Origin: Desulfovibrionaceae bacterium
GTDB taxonomy: Bacteria > Desulfobacterota > Desulfovibrionia > Desulfovibrionales > Desulfovibrionaceae
Length of the DNA: 64,000 bases
Direction of reading: 5' to 3'
NCBI GenBank assembly: GCA_019421865.1
Contig: JAHZEL010000006.1
Span: forward strand, 1-64,000
Shown here: piece after piece, positions 7,987 to 19,432 of the stretch
Position numbering within the stretch: position 1 is the stretch's first letter
Layout of the letters: each line of letters starts with the position of its first letter
Position numbers and translations under genes: made by a program
The notes under the pieces: model-generated
What the model was told of the DNA's origin: nothing
Seen by the model: only the letters and a program-made list of their open reading frames with translations
Databases searched by the model: none

Positions 7987-8190
7987 TGGTGTACTTTGCA
8001 GAGAGGCGGATTTGAACGGGCGCTTTTACGTTTTGCCCGGACTGTCGGCACCGGAGGGGCGCGTCAGAAGAGCGGTCAACTCGTCTTGCAGTACCCCGGC
8101 AAAGGGGCGGAGGCGGCTGTGCCTGACCTTCCCGAACCGAAGCTGAACGGCTTCGGCGGAAGCGGGGGAGCCGCTGGAGCGCCGGTATCG

Positions 8191-9885
8191 TCATCCGGCA
8201 AGGTTTTTCTTCTGACGCCGTACTCTGAGAGTGTTGGGGTGGACGTTGAGCAGGGCGGCCGCACCGTCGTCTCCACCGATGCGCCCTCCGGTGTGGCGCA
8301 GGGCGTCGTCGATATAGTTTTCCGTAAGTTCCTTCAGCGACGGCCACGGCGTGGACCTGAGCAGATTGTGCAGCGCCACCGGCCCGTTCCACGGATCTGC
8401 GGCAGGCATGACTTCCTGCCGTTCGGGGGCCGCCCCCGAGAAGGGGCAGACGAAGCGTTCCGTACCGGACGCCGGAGCAGGAATGTCTGCTGCCGGCATG
8501 CGCCTGTCCATCTGATGAATGTGTTCCAGTTCGCTGTTCAGCACGTCGTCGAGCTTGAAGTTGCCGCCCCTGAGGCGGACGAGCAGTCTTTCCATCAGGT
8601 GCTCAAGTTCCCGTACGTTGCCGGGCCAGTTGTGCTGACAGAGCTTTTCCAGCTGTTCCGCCGTAAGGCTGGGAAAATTCACGCCGATGGCCTTGGATTT
8701 TTCTATGAGGAAAAGCCGGGCAAGGGCGGGAATGTCGCTGCGGTGGGCGCGCAGGGGAGGCACATGAAGCACGCAGACGTTGAGTCGGTACCACAGGTCC
8801 TCACGGAATTTTCCCTGACGCACCATGGTCAGAAGATCTCTGTGGGTGGCGGCGATGACGCGGATGTCCAGCGGAATGGCGTGAGCGCTGCCGACCTTGC
8901 GGACTTCGCGCTGATCGAGCACGCGCAGCAGGCGCGCCTGCATGGAAAGAGGCAGATCGCCTATTTCGTCCAGAAAGACGGTGCCGCCGTTGGCGGCTTC
9001 AAAGTAGCCCGTGTGGGCGCCGTAGGCTCCGGTGAAGGCTCCCCGCTCATGGCCGAAGAGTTCGCTGTCCACGAGCTGTTCGTTGATGGCCCCGCAGTTC
9101 ACCTTGACGAACGGACGGCTCGAACGCAGGGAAAGTTCCTGCACGGCGTTGGCCACGAGTTCCTTACCTGTGCCCGTTTCGCCGAGAATGAGCACGGTGC
9201 AGTCCGTGGCGGCGGCCTGTTCCAGCTGAATGTAGAGGTCGTGCATTCCCTTCATGGCGTGCAGGCGGTTTGAGGCGCTGCCTCCGGGATTGCCTATTTT
9301 TTCGGCGGAACGCACGGCGCCCGTGGCCATGAAGTCTTCGCGCAGGCTCTCGCCGAGAGGCGTGGTGAGAAGAATCAGCTTATCCACCAGCTCACGGGAA
9401 AAGGTGTTGGCGATGTTGGAGCAGAAGATGAGCTGAAAGGTGGCCTCGCCCACGGTGAACAGCGGTATGCGCAGGTAGGATCCCATGTCCTCTTCACGCA
9501 GACTCGTCTGCGCGTTCTTGAGCATGAGGGCGTTGTTGATGGTGTAGGGGCGCAGGGAGTCGGATCCCATGAGCAGGTTTATCTGCTCCTGCGTGAAGTC
9601 GGTGGTGGCCAGTGTTCTCACGCGGTTGTGCGTGTCGGAAAGAGTGTCGGCCAGCGGCGTGAAGCTGGCCGTTTTGTAGCGTCGGAATCCGCAGAAGATG
9701 CGGGTAAGCGGAAAATGTTCGCTCAGCATGCCGAAAAGATAGGTAAGCGCGGAACCGATGCCTATCTGCCGGTTCAGAAGAACGCAGGATTTTGCGCAGA
9801 GCGTCAGCTCTTCCTCGCTCAGATTGAGGACGGATCCGGAGCGTTCTGTTTTCTTTTCGTGCATATCGTCGAAGGGCATGGGCAT
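8191..9885 (-). CDS. Sigma-54-dependent transcriptional activator (GAF-like, AAA+, Fis HTH)
   Basis: An enhancer-binding protein of 564 residues that would remodel sigma-54 RNA polymerase using ATP. Residues 1-190 are a GAF-like sensor region. The AAA+ domain has Walker A GETGTGKE (235-242), the sigma-54 contact loop GAFTGA (282-287) and Walker B VFLDEIGD (303-310). A Fis-type helix-turn-helix ends the protein (ALRHTGGRIGGDDGAAALL, then NTLRVRR). ATG 9885 has a GGAG ribosome site. The gene lies 15 bases downstream of rlpA on the same strand and converges on the DASS gene. Two good sigma-54 promoters within 5 kb are its likely targets. The GAF ligand is unknown. Confidence 0.93.
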   Translation of the reverse strand: MPMPFDDMHEKKTERSGSVLNLSEEELTLCAKSCVLLNRQIGIGSALTYLFGMLSEHFPLTRIFCGFRRYKTASFTPLADTLSDTHNRVRTLATTDFTQEQINLLMGSDSLRPYTINNALMLKNAQTSLREEDMGSYLRIPLFTVGEATFQLIFCSNIANTFSRELVDKLILLTTPLGESLREDFMATGAVRSAEKIGNPGGSASNRLHAMKGMHDLYIQLEQAAATDCTVLILGETGTGKELVANAVQELSLRSSRPFVKVNCGAINEQLVDSELFGHERGAFTGAYGAHTGYFEAANGGTVFLDEIGDLPLSMQARLLRVLDQREVRKVGSAHAIPLDIRVIAATHRDLLTMVRQGKFREDLWYRLNVCVLHVPPLRAHRSDIPALARLFLIEKSKAIGVNFPSLTAEQLEKLCQHNWPGNVRELEHLMERLLVRLRGGNFKLDDVLNSELEHIHQMDRRMPAADIPAPASGTERFVCPFSGAAPERQEVMPAADPWNGPVALHNLLRSTPWPSLKELTENYIDDALRHTGGRIGGDDGAAALLNVHPNTLRVRRQKKNLAG

Positions 9886-9900
9886 GGTGACTCCGGAGTG

Positions 9901-10626
9901 TTATTCTGCAATGACGAAAAGATCGCGGTAGCGGAGGCTCAGTTTGCGTGCCTCCCGTTCCGCGAGCGAGCGGGAATGATAGGGGCCGAGCTGAACGAAG
10001 TTGAGATCGTTGCCGTCATGCCTGGAGATGCGGCAGCCGTAGCCCTGCGTGCGCATGAAGTCGGCAAGATAGGTGGCGCGGGGAAGTTCGCGGAACGAAC
10101 CTATCTGAATGTAGAAAAGGCCGAGCATATCTCCGTCCGGCGTGAGGACGGACGGTTCGCGACCGTTCTCCAGCGCCACGATGCGCACTCGTGCCGTGCC
10201 CTTGTTCATCATGCCGAGCTCTTTGGCCGCGGCACGGGACAGATCGATGATGCGGCTGCCCACAAAGGGGCCGCGGTCGTTGACTCGCACTTCCGTCACT
10301 CTGCCGTTTTCAAGGTTGGTCACGCGCAGGCGCGTGCCGAAGGGCAGAAGCTTGTGGGCCGCCGTCATGGCGTTCTGATTGTAGCGTTCGCCGTTGGATG
10401 TTTTTTTGCCGTGAAATCCCGGTCCGTACCAGGAGGCCGTTCCCGTTTCCACGAAGTTCTGGGCGGATTTCAGCGGGTAGTAGGTCTTGCCGCGTACCGT
10501 GTAGGGGCTTGTTCCCCGGTATTTGCCGTTCTGATACCCGGTATTTCTGGTTGAACAGCCTTGCATGAGAACGGCCGTGACAAGCACGCTCAGGAACAGC
10601 AGAAAAGGGCGATATCTTCTGAACAT
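9901..10626 (-). CDS. rlpA: RlpA-type septal lytic transglycosylase lipoprotein with SPOR domain
   Basis: An outer-membrane lipoprotein that cleaves peptidoglycan stripped of stem peptides and is recruited to septa by its SPOR domain. From ATG 10626 a signal sequence (MFRRYRPFLLFLSVLVTAV) leads to LMQGC, where Cys would be lipidated. The double-psi beta-barrel shows GTASWYGPGFHGKKTSNGE, AAHKLLPFGT and VNDRGPF. The SPOR domain is near the C-terminus (FYIQIGSF to FVQLGPY). An upstream in-frame ATG at 10659 is an alternative start. The activator gene follows after 15 bases. A decayed copy of this gene's 3' end lies at 3255-3605. Confidence 0.9.
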   Translation of the reverse strand: MFRRYRPFLLFLSVLVTAVLMQGCSTRNTGYQNGKYRGTSPYTVRGKTYYPLKSAQNFVETGTASWYGPGFHGKKTSNGERYNQNAMTAAHKLLPFGTRLRVTNLENGRVTEVRVNDRGPFVGSRIIDLSRAAAKELGMMNKGTARVRIVALENGREPSVLTPDGDMLGLFYIQIGSFRELPRATYLADFMRTQGYGCRISRHDGNDLNFVQLGPYHSRSLAEREARKLSLRYRDLFVIAE

Positions 10627-10910
10627 GTTTTTTGCCTGAAAGAGAAAACGGGCAGACATGCAGGTTCTGCCTTGCGGAAAAAGGAAATCCTTCACATCAT
10701 GAGGCAGGAGCTCCGTTTTGTCCAGCGTGCCCGCGTTTGAGGGGAAAGCGCGTGTTTTCGGAAGACATTCGGGAAGAAAGCTCCCCGCAGAAGCGCAGAA
10801 ATCGTTCTGCCGGATGAAAATATGGAAAAAAGACCCCGGTGACCATTTGCCAAACACAAAGGCATGACTTATCTTCTGCCTTGTTCCAACGACTTTTTCT
10901 GGAGATTCCC

Positions 10911-13625
<2,715 letters not shown>

Positions 13626-13774
13626 GTCATGACTGAGCGGCGCCGTCAGACCGGGACATCCCGTAAGGAAGACGTTTCGGCGGCGCCGCTTCGTCTGGAA
13701 AGACGTCGACCGCTTTATAATCATGCCTGCGCCGGTCTGATGAGCGGAAGACGAAATACGCACTATTGTTTTTG

Positions 13775-13826
13775 AAAACAGGAAGCGCCCTGCAGCTCAT
13801 TTACGCTGCGGGGCGCTTCCTGTTTG
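13775..13826 (+). terminator. Large terminator hairpin downstream of secA
   Basis: AAACAGGAAGCGCCCTGCAG is mirrored by CTGCGGGGCGCTTCCTGTTT across a short loop, giving a stem of about 20 bp bordered by T-rich (left) and TTTG (right) sequence. It separates secA from the GNAT gene. Confidence 0.8.
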
Positions 13827-13954
13827 TGAGGAGATACGGGGAAAGACTCCTGTCGCTTTGGAAAAGCCGGTCCTGGCATCGGCGACGGACGGATGCTTTC
13901 GTCGATACCTGCGCTTATGATAAGGACATGAACCTGCAGAGAAAGGGGAGTGAT

Positions 13955-14473
13955 ATGATACGCCGAGGGACGGACAGAGATATCGATGCGGTGACGCGTC
14001 ACTATAACGAGCTTCTTGCCTTTGAACAGGAGCACGGCAGCAGCACGAACTGGAAGATGGGGGTCTATCCCACGAGAGCCGTGGCGGAAAAAGGCGTGGC
14101 GGAAGGATCTTTGTTCGTGATGGAGGAGAACGGCGAGCTGTGCGCCAGCATGCTGCTCAACAATGTGCAGCTTGAGTCGTATGCTTCCATTGCCTGGGAG
14201 TATCCTGCCGGACCGGACGAGGTGATGGTCATTCATACGCTGTGCGTGCCGCCCTCTCAGGCAGGAAAAGGTGTCGGACGTCGTATGGTCGAGTTTGCGC
14301 TGGAGGAGTCCGCCCGGAGAGGCTGCAAGGTCATGCGCCTGGATACCTGGGAAAAAAATGCTCCTGCGGCGGGACTGTACCGCAAACTGGGGTTCCGTTA
14401 TGCCGGAAAGGCGGAGGTTTTGTTTGAAGGCGCGATTGCCGAGCATCTGATTTTCTTTGAAAAGCATCTGTAG
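13955..14473 (+). CDS. GNAT-family N-acetyltransferase
   Basis: A 172-residue acetyl-CoA-dependent acyltransferase; the amine acceptor is not predictable. Motif A reads VIHTLCVPPSQAGKGVGRRM at about residues 91-110, with the pyrophosphate-binding QxGKGVG loop. Motif B is AGLYRKLGFRYAG near residue 145. ATG 13955 was chosen for the GAAAGGGGAGTGAT ribosome site; longer upstream frames run through the terminator hairpin and are unlikely. It stands alone between two terminators. Confidence 0.85.
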   Translation: MIRRGTDRDIDAVTRHYNELLAFEQEHGSSTNWKMGVYPTRAVAEKGVAEGSLFVMEENGELCASMLLNNVQLESYASIAWEYPAGPDEVMVIHTLCVPPSQAGKGVGRRMVEFALEESARRGCKVMRLDTWEKNAPAAGLYRKLGFRYAGKAEVLFEGAIAEHLIFFEKHL

Positions 14474-14550
14474 ATGAACGGACTGTCTTCCAGCGCCCGG
14501 AATGCTGTATGCCGTGCGACAGATGAGACGCCCGTAACCGGACAAAAAAG

Positions 14551-14584
14551 AAGAGGGACGGAAGCTTTTGCTTCCGTCCCTCTT
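14551..14584 (+). terminator. Bidirectional terminator between the GNAT gene and pyrG
   Basis: A 15-bp perfect stem, AAGAGGGACGGAAGC / GCTTCCGTCCCTCTT, with a TTTT loop, flanked by AAAAAAG and TTCTTC. It serves the two convergent genes. Confidence 0.92.
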
Positions 14585-14616
14585 TTCTTCATATGCGGGC
14601 TATGCTGCCGATACCG

Positions 14617-16266
14617 CTATTTCTTCTTGGACTGCTTGATGGCGGCAGCGATGAAGTCATGGAAGAGCGGATGGGCGTGCATGGGACGGGACTTGAATTC
14701 GGGATGGAACTGGCAGCCCACGAACCAGGGATGGTCGGGCAGTTCCACGATTTCCACGAGAGTGCCGTCGGGAGAGGTTCCGCTGAACACCATGCCGTGC
14801 TGGCTGAGGGTTTCGCGGAAGGCGTTGTTGAATTCATAGCGATGGCGGTGACGTTCGGAGATGTTTTCCTGCTTGTAGGCTTCGGCGGCCTTGGTGCCGG
14901 GAAGCAGCGTGCAGGGATAGGCGCCGAGACGGAGCGTGCCGCCCTTGTTGCTGGCTTCGTCGCGCACTTCCACGGCGTTCTTGCGGAAGTCGTACCATTC
15001 GGTCATGAGATAGATGACCTTTTCATCGGTAAGCGGATCGAATTCTTCGGAGTTGGCCTTGGAGAGACCGGCCACGTGGCGGGCGAATTCGATGACGGCG
15101 CACTGCATGCCGAGGCAGATGCCGAAGAAGGGCACCTTGTGTTCACGGGCATAGCGGATGGCTTCGATCTTGCCTTCCACGCCGCGGTAGCCGAAGCCGC
15201 CGGGCACCAGAATGCCGTCGCAACCCTTGAAGGTGGCCGCCGCGTTTTCGGCAGTGACTTCTTCGGAGTTGACGTACTTCAGATTGACGGACACATGGTT
15301 GGCCACACCGGCATGCACGAGGGCTTCATGCAGGCTCTTGTAGGCTTCCTTGAGGTCGACGTACTTGCCCACGATGGCGATGGTCACCTTGTTCTTGGCG
15401 GCTTCGTCGAAGTCGTTCATGAGCTTGATCCAGCCGGAGAGGTCGGCGTTGCGCGCGGGCAGGCGCAGCATGATGGCCACCTTCTGGTCGAAGCCTTCTT
15501 CATAGAACTTGAGCGGCACACCGTAAACGTTCTTCACGTCCACGGAGGTGAACACGGCGTCTTCGTCCACGTTGCAGAACAGGGCAATCTTCTTCTTGAG
15601 TTCGGAAGGAATGGTCTGTTCGCAGCGGCAGAGAATGATGTCGGGCTGAATGCCGATGGAAAGCAGTTCCTTCACGCTGTGCTGCGTGGGCTTGGTCTTG
15701 TATTCACCGGCAGCGTGCAGATAGGGCACGAGGGTGAGGTGGATGTTCAGGCAGTTGTTGCGGCCGATTTCGGAGCGGAGCTGACGGATGGCTTCAAGGA
15801 AGGGCAGGCCTTCGATGTCGCCCACGGTGCCGCCGATTTCGATGATGGCTACGTCGGGAGCCTTTTCACCTTCGGTCAGGCTCAGAATGGTGCGCTTGAT
15901 TTCGTCGGTGATGTGAGGAATCACCTGCACGGTGCCGCCGAGGTAGTCGCCGCGGCGTTCCTTGTTGATGACGTTGTAGTAGATGCGTCCGGAGGTGGTG
16001 TTGTTGTTCTGGGAGAGGGAAACGTCGAGATAGCGCTCGTAGTGACCGAGGTCGAGGTCGGTTTCGGCGCCGTCGTCGGTGACGTAGACTTCACCGTGCT
16101 GGAAGGGGTTCATGGTGCCGGGGTCGACATTGATGTAGGGGTCGAGCTTCTGGATGGTCACGGAAAGTCCGCGGGCCTTCAGGAGCGCGCCCAGCGATGC
16201 CGAGGCCAGGCCTTTACCGAGAGAGGAAAGCACACCGCCGGTAACAAAAATGAACTTGGTTTTCAT
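14617..16266 (-). CDS. pyrG: CTP synthase
   Basis: Amination of UTP to CTP using glutamine and ATP, the last step of pyrimidine nucleotide synthesis. At 549 residues it is full length. The N-terminal synthetase domain begins KFIFVTGGVLSSLGKGL. The class I glutaminase domain has the nucleophile in GICLGMQCAV, with the His-Glu pair in FHPEFKSRP near the C-terminus. The ORF ends in a lysine-rich tail (KQSKKK). Expressed alone on the minus strand, with the terminator at 14551-14584 below it. Confidence 0.99.
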   Translation of the reverse strand: MKTKFIFVTGGVLSSLGKGLASASLGALLKARGLSVTIQKLDPYINVDPGTMNPFQHGEVYVTDDGAETDLDLGHYERYLDVSLSQNNNTTSGRIYYNVINKERRGDYLGGTVQVIPHITDEIKRTILSLTEGEKAPDVAIIEIGGTVGDIEGLPFLEAIRQLRSEIGRNNCLNIHLTLVPYLHAAGEYKTKPTQHSVKELLSIGIQPDIILCRCEQTIPSELKKKIALFCNVDEDAVFTSVDVKNVYGVPLKFYEEGFDQKVAIMLRLPARNADLSGWIKLMNDFDEAAKNKVTIAIVGKYVDLKEAYKSLHEALVHAGVANHVSVNLKYVNSEEVTAENAAATFKGCDGILVPGGFGYRGVEGKIEAIRYAREHKVPFFGICLGMQCAVIEFARHVAGLSKANSEEFDPLTDEKVIYLMTEWYDFRKNAVEVRDEASNKGGTLRLGAYPCTLLPGTKAAEAYKQENISERHRHRYEFNNAFRETLSQHGMVFSGTSPDGTLVEIVELPDHPWFVGCQFHPEFKSRPMHAHPLFHDFIAAAIKQSKKK

Positions 16267-16527
16267 GAATCAGCCCTTCTATGAAGATGATAGGAAATTT
16301 AAAATAATAAACGCACCCTTCAGCCCGGTCTTCAGCGGAAAGGCACCCCGATGACGCATTGCGTTCCTGCCTCTTATACTTGATACCCTTCGGGAAAGGA
16401 AGCGCTAAATCATGCCTCCGAAAAATTTTCCCCGGGGCTGTGCGGCGGCCTTGAGGGGGCGAAAGGGCGATTAGCCCGGCTTCGTTTCCCCGGCAGGATC
16501 GGCCGCTGCAAGCCTTGGAATGACGCA

Positions 16528-17301
16528 TTACCTGTTTCCGGCGTCTTCCCAGATTTTTCTGCTGCGCTCTATTTTTTTACGCACTCCGGACCATGTTTTT
16601 CCCATGAGGAAGGAGGCGGGGAACGCATTCTGCATGGCCGTGAGAATATCCGTCGTCACGGTGAAGGAGAGTTCGTCCACGCCCATGAAGGGGCGGCATG
16701 ACGGATCGGAACCTCCGACGACGGCCTTTTTCATGCCTTTGCGACGGTAGCAGAGCGGCCATGCGAAAATATTGGCGCAACCTGAACCGAAAGGCATGGC
16801 CACGGCGTCATGGTCGTCGAGCGCGAATCCTGCAAGCATGGTCAGGCCCGTGAGCACTTCGCCCCGGCAATGGAAGGTGACCAGAAGCGGTTCTTCTTCG
16901 CCTTCAAAAAACGACAGCGGCTTTACCGCGCAGAAAGGCGCTGGCGCCGGTTGAATGTCGATATTCTTGAAAAAGCGGCGCATGGATTCAGGAGACGGCA
17001 GATAACGCTCGCCTTCCCGGCCTTCCCAGCCCGTGGTCACGAACTGCAGGATGCGTTCCGGAACGGGAAGCTGGTATCCGAGATAGACCCAGCCGCCCAT
17101 GCAGCCTTTGACATCGGCGGAAAAATGAACGCAGGTTTTTCTGGCCCGCGCCATGCGGAGATAGTTGATGATGCAGGCGTGTCCCGCTTCGGGAGCGGGA
17201 GTGATGGAGCCTTCGGGCGCGTTCCCGGTATAGCTGATGCCCAGCGGCTCTTCGCAGCCGAGCAGGTCGAACATGTCCTGAAGGCGTTTAAAGTCAAGCA
17301 T
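16528..17301 (-). CDS. DUF169 domain protein
   Basis: A 257-residue protein recognised as DUF169, a family common in sulfate reducers and other anaerobes without a firmly established function. Conserved-looking features are the Cys residues in HACIINYLRMAR, KTCVHFSADVKGCMGGW and PFGSGCANIFAWP, which could bind metal or a cofactor. ATG 17301 was chosen because AGGGGAGC lies upstream; the open frame continues 45 codons further but without a ribosome site. No neighbour is obviously related: pyrG is downstream and the heme cluster upstream, both separated by 260-370 bases. Confidence 0.8.
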   Translation of the reverse strand: MLDFKRLQDMFDLLGCEEPLGISYTGNAPEGSITPAPEAGHACIINYLRMARARKTCVHFSADVKGCMGGWVYLGYQLPVPERILQFVTTGWEGREGERYLPSPESMRRFFKNIDIQPAPAPFCAVKPLSFFEGEEEPLLVTFHCRGEVLTGLTMLAGFALDDHDAVAMPFGSGCANIFAWPLCYRRKGMKKAVVGGSDPSCRPFMGVDELSFTVTTDILTAMQNAFPASFLMGKTWSGVRKKIERSRKIWEDAGNR

Positions 17302-17609
17302 GTCGGCTCCCCTGTGACAAGGTACGCGGAATAATAAAGCGTACAGGAGAGAATGGAGCCTGTCAATGTAAAGGGATGAGCGGTCGGTCGTGAGGGAGAG
17401 CTGCGTTTGCAGGAGTGAAGTGAGGACTCGGTACATCCCCCGATGCGGTATCCCGCTCTGTCCTGCATCCCCGGAGAGGATGCCCGTCTGCGCCGCAAAA
17501 CACCGGCTTTTTATTTTCAGTCGAGAAGGTCTGTTCCTTTTGAGAAGAGCCCGTGCCGTGACCGCATCATAACGTTCCGGATGAAAAGTTTTGAAGAGAG
17601 GATGGGGGT
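17302..17609. other. Non-coding gap upstream of the DUF169 gene
   Basis: About 300 bp between the DUF169 start and the long hairpin at 17610. I see no credible gene on either strand. It presumably contains the promoter of the DUF169 gene, which I cannot place with confidence. Confidence 0.4.
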
Positions 17610-17657
17610 GCGGGGGAAGGAGGGAAACTTTTTCAAAAGGTTCCCTCCTTCCCCCGC
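17610..17657. repeat. Long G/C-strand-biased hairpin, probable intergenic repeat element
   Basis: The 17 bases GCGGGGGAAGGAGGGAA are followed by a short AT-rich loop and their exact complement, ending at 17657, seven bases below the stop of the siroheme decarboxylase gene. There is no T-run, so it is not a classic terminator. The purine/pyrimidine strand bias and length resemble dispersed intergenic hairpins in related genomes. Its other genomic copies cannot be checked here. Confidence 0.65.
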
Positions 17658-17664
17658 CTTTGCT

Positions 17665-18132
17665 CTATTCTTCCATCTGAAAATCCACGCGGATTTTGAA
17701 GAGCTTTTCCGCAGGCAGGTTCATGATGGCAACGCCGGTACGTTCTTCCAGGTCTTTGAGCGTGGCGCACACGTCGTCCCAGGATGGGCCGATGAGCGTG
17801 AACCAGACGTTGAATTCATGGTTGCGCAGGTAGTTGTGCGTGACGCCGGGCAGGGCGTTCACTTCGGCGATGAAGGAGTCGAGCTTTTCTTCGGGTACAT
17901 GCGCGCCGCACAGCGTGGAGCGGAAGCCCAGCTTGGCGGACTGGAAGTTCGCCCCGAGGCGGCGGATGATCTTCTTTTCCTTCATGGCCTTCACGCGGGA
18001 GAGCGCTTCCTCTTCGGAAATGCCGAGCTGTCTGCCCAGTTCCTCATAGGGGCGGGGAACCAGCGGAAACGCCGTCTGAATGATGTCCAGAAGTTTTCTG
18101 TCGATGCTGTCCATGACTTCGGTCTGAGCCAT
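17665..18132 (-). CDS. Siroheme decarboxylase subunit (AhbA/AhbB, Lrp/AsnC-like)
   Basis: One half of the AhbAB enzyme, which removes two acetate carboxyls from siroheme to give 12,18-didecarboxysiroheme, the first step of the siroheme-dependent heme route. The 155-residue protein has an N-terminal winged helix (DRKLLDIIQTAFPLVPRPYE, then GISEEEALSRVKAMKEKKII) and a C-terminal ferredoxin-like RAM fold. The active-site region typical of the family is THNYLRNHEFNVWFTL near residue 105, with two His. ATG 18132 has a perfect AAGGAGAACGC. It is the last gene after hemB and ahbD. The partner subunit is not in this window, and I cannot decide between A and B by eye. Confidence 0.88.
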   Translation of the reverse strand: MAQTEVMDSIDRKLLDIIQTAFPLVPRPYEELGRQLGISEEEALSRVKAMKEKKIIRRLGANFQSAKLGFRSTLCGAHVPEEKLDSFIAEVNALPGVTHNYLRNHEFNVWFTLIGPSWDDVCATLKDLEERTGVAIMNLPAEKLFKIRVDFQMEE

Positions 18133-18253
18133 GCGTTCTCCTTGAACGTCAGGAAGAACCGGCACACCGGCCGGAGCGTTCCCGGAAAATGTCGGTCCGG
18201 CCCCGCTGCGGGAGCGGGGCCGGAAGGAAGGGAAAGCGTGCGGGCTTTCCGAA

Positions 18254-19432
18254 TTACTTTGTCGCCTTGGGCTTGTACAGGCACAGCGGTTCCTGCGCCA
18301 TGGGGTCATCGGTCATGCTGTAGGCGCGGGCACGGCAGCCGCCGCATACTTTATGGTATTCGCACACGCCGCATTTGCCCTTGTAGGCGCTCTGATCGCG
18401 GAACTTCAGGAACCAGGGCGTCTTCTTCCAGAGTTCGGGGAAGGGGGTGTCGCGCACGTTGCCGCAATCGAGCGTCAGATAGCCGCAGGGCTGGAGCTGG
18501 CCGGTATGGCTGATGAAGCAGAATCCCGTGCCGCCGAGGCAGCCGCGGGTCATGGCGTCCATGCCGAAGTTCTCCATGTTCACGGTCACGCCTTCCTCGC
18601 GGGCCTTCTGGCGCATGATGCGGTAATAGTGCGGCGCGCAGGTGGCCTTGAGGTGCATGGAGGTCGTCTTGCGGAAGTCGTAGAACCAGTGCAGCACTTC
18701 CTCGTATTCTTCGGCGGTGATGACTTCTTCCTGAATTTCGGCGGCCCGTCCCATGGGCACGAGCAGGAAGATGTGCCACGCCACGGCGCCGATACGTTCG
18801 CAGAGATGGAAGATATCCTTGAACGAATGCAGATTGCTCTTGGTCACCGTGGTGTTGATCTGGAATTCCACACCTTCGGCCTTCAGGTATTCGATGCCGC
18901 GCATAGAGGCGTCGAAGGCCCCGGGAACGCCGCGGAAGGCGTCGTGACTGGCCGCGTCGGCTCCGTCGATGGAGATGGAGCAGCGCTGGAATCCGGCTTC
19001 CCTGATCTTGCGGGCGGACTCCGGCGTAATGAGCGTGCCGTTGGGGGACATGACACAGCGCAGGCCCTTGTCGCGGGCGTAGGCGGCCAGTTCATAGACA
19101 TCGGCGCGCATCATGGGATCGCCGCCGGTGAAGATGATGATGGGCTCGCCCACTTCCGGGAAGGTGTCGATGAGCGCCTTGGCTTCCTGCGTGGAAAGTT
19201 CGCCCGGATAGGGTTCGGGATGCGCTTCGGCACGGCAGTGCTTGCAGGCCAGGTTGCAGGAACGGGTCACTTCCCAGGCGATGAGACGGCACTTCGGAGA
19301 ACCGTCGGGCAGGAAGCGGGGCTTTCCCGTGGCGGGATGGCCCCCCGGCATGCCGTCGGCAGGACGGCCGAGGGGGTGTCCGCCGGGATGGCAGGCTCCG
19401 AGGGAAGACATGGCGGAGTCGTGACCGCTCAT
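18254..19432 (-). CDS. ahbD: Radical SAM heme b synthase
   Basis: Converts Fe-coproporphyrin III to heme b by oxidative decarboxylation, the last step of the siroheme-dependent route. The radical SAM triad is CNLACKHC near residue 60, after WEVTRS. A SPASM-like C-terminal domain with auxiliary cluster cysteines follows (CLGGTGFCFIS, QPCGYLTLDCG, CGVCEYHKVCGGCRAR). ATG 19432 overlaps the hemB stop (TGATG); an ATG at 19444 inside hemB is the alternative. The first 40 residues are rich in His, Gly and Pro (SGHDSAM, HPGGHPLG), unlike the usual compact start of such enzymes, and could bind metal. Assignment as AhbD rather than AhbC rests on the tail motifs and on the second radical SAM gene at 21677. 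Confidence 0.88.
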   Translation of the reverse strand: MSGHDSAMSSLGACHPGGHPLGRPADGMPGGHPATGKPRFLPDGSPKCRLIAWEVTRSCNLACKHCRAEAHPEPYPGELSTQEAKALIDTFPEVGEPIIIFTGGDPMMRADVYELAAYARDKGLRCVMSPNGTLITPESARKIREAGFQRCSISIDGADAASHDAFRGVPGAFDASMRGIEYLKAEGVEFQINTTVTKSNLHSFKDIFHLCERIGAVAWHIFLLVPMGRAAEIQEEVITAEEYEEVLHWFYDFRKTTSMHLKATCAPHYYRIMRQKAREEGVTVNMENFGMDAMTRGCLGGTGFCFISHTGQLQPCGYLTLDCGNVRDTPFPELWKKTPWFLKFRDQSAYKGKCGVCEYHKVCGGCRARAYSMTDDPMAQEPLCLYKPKATK

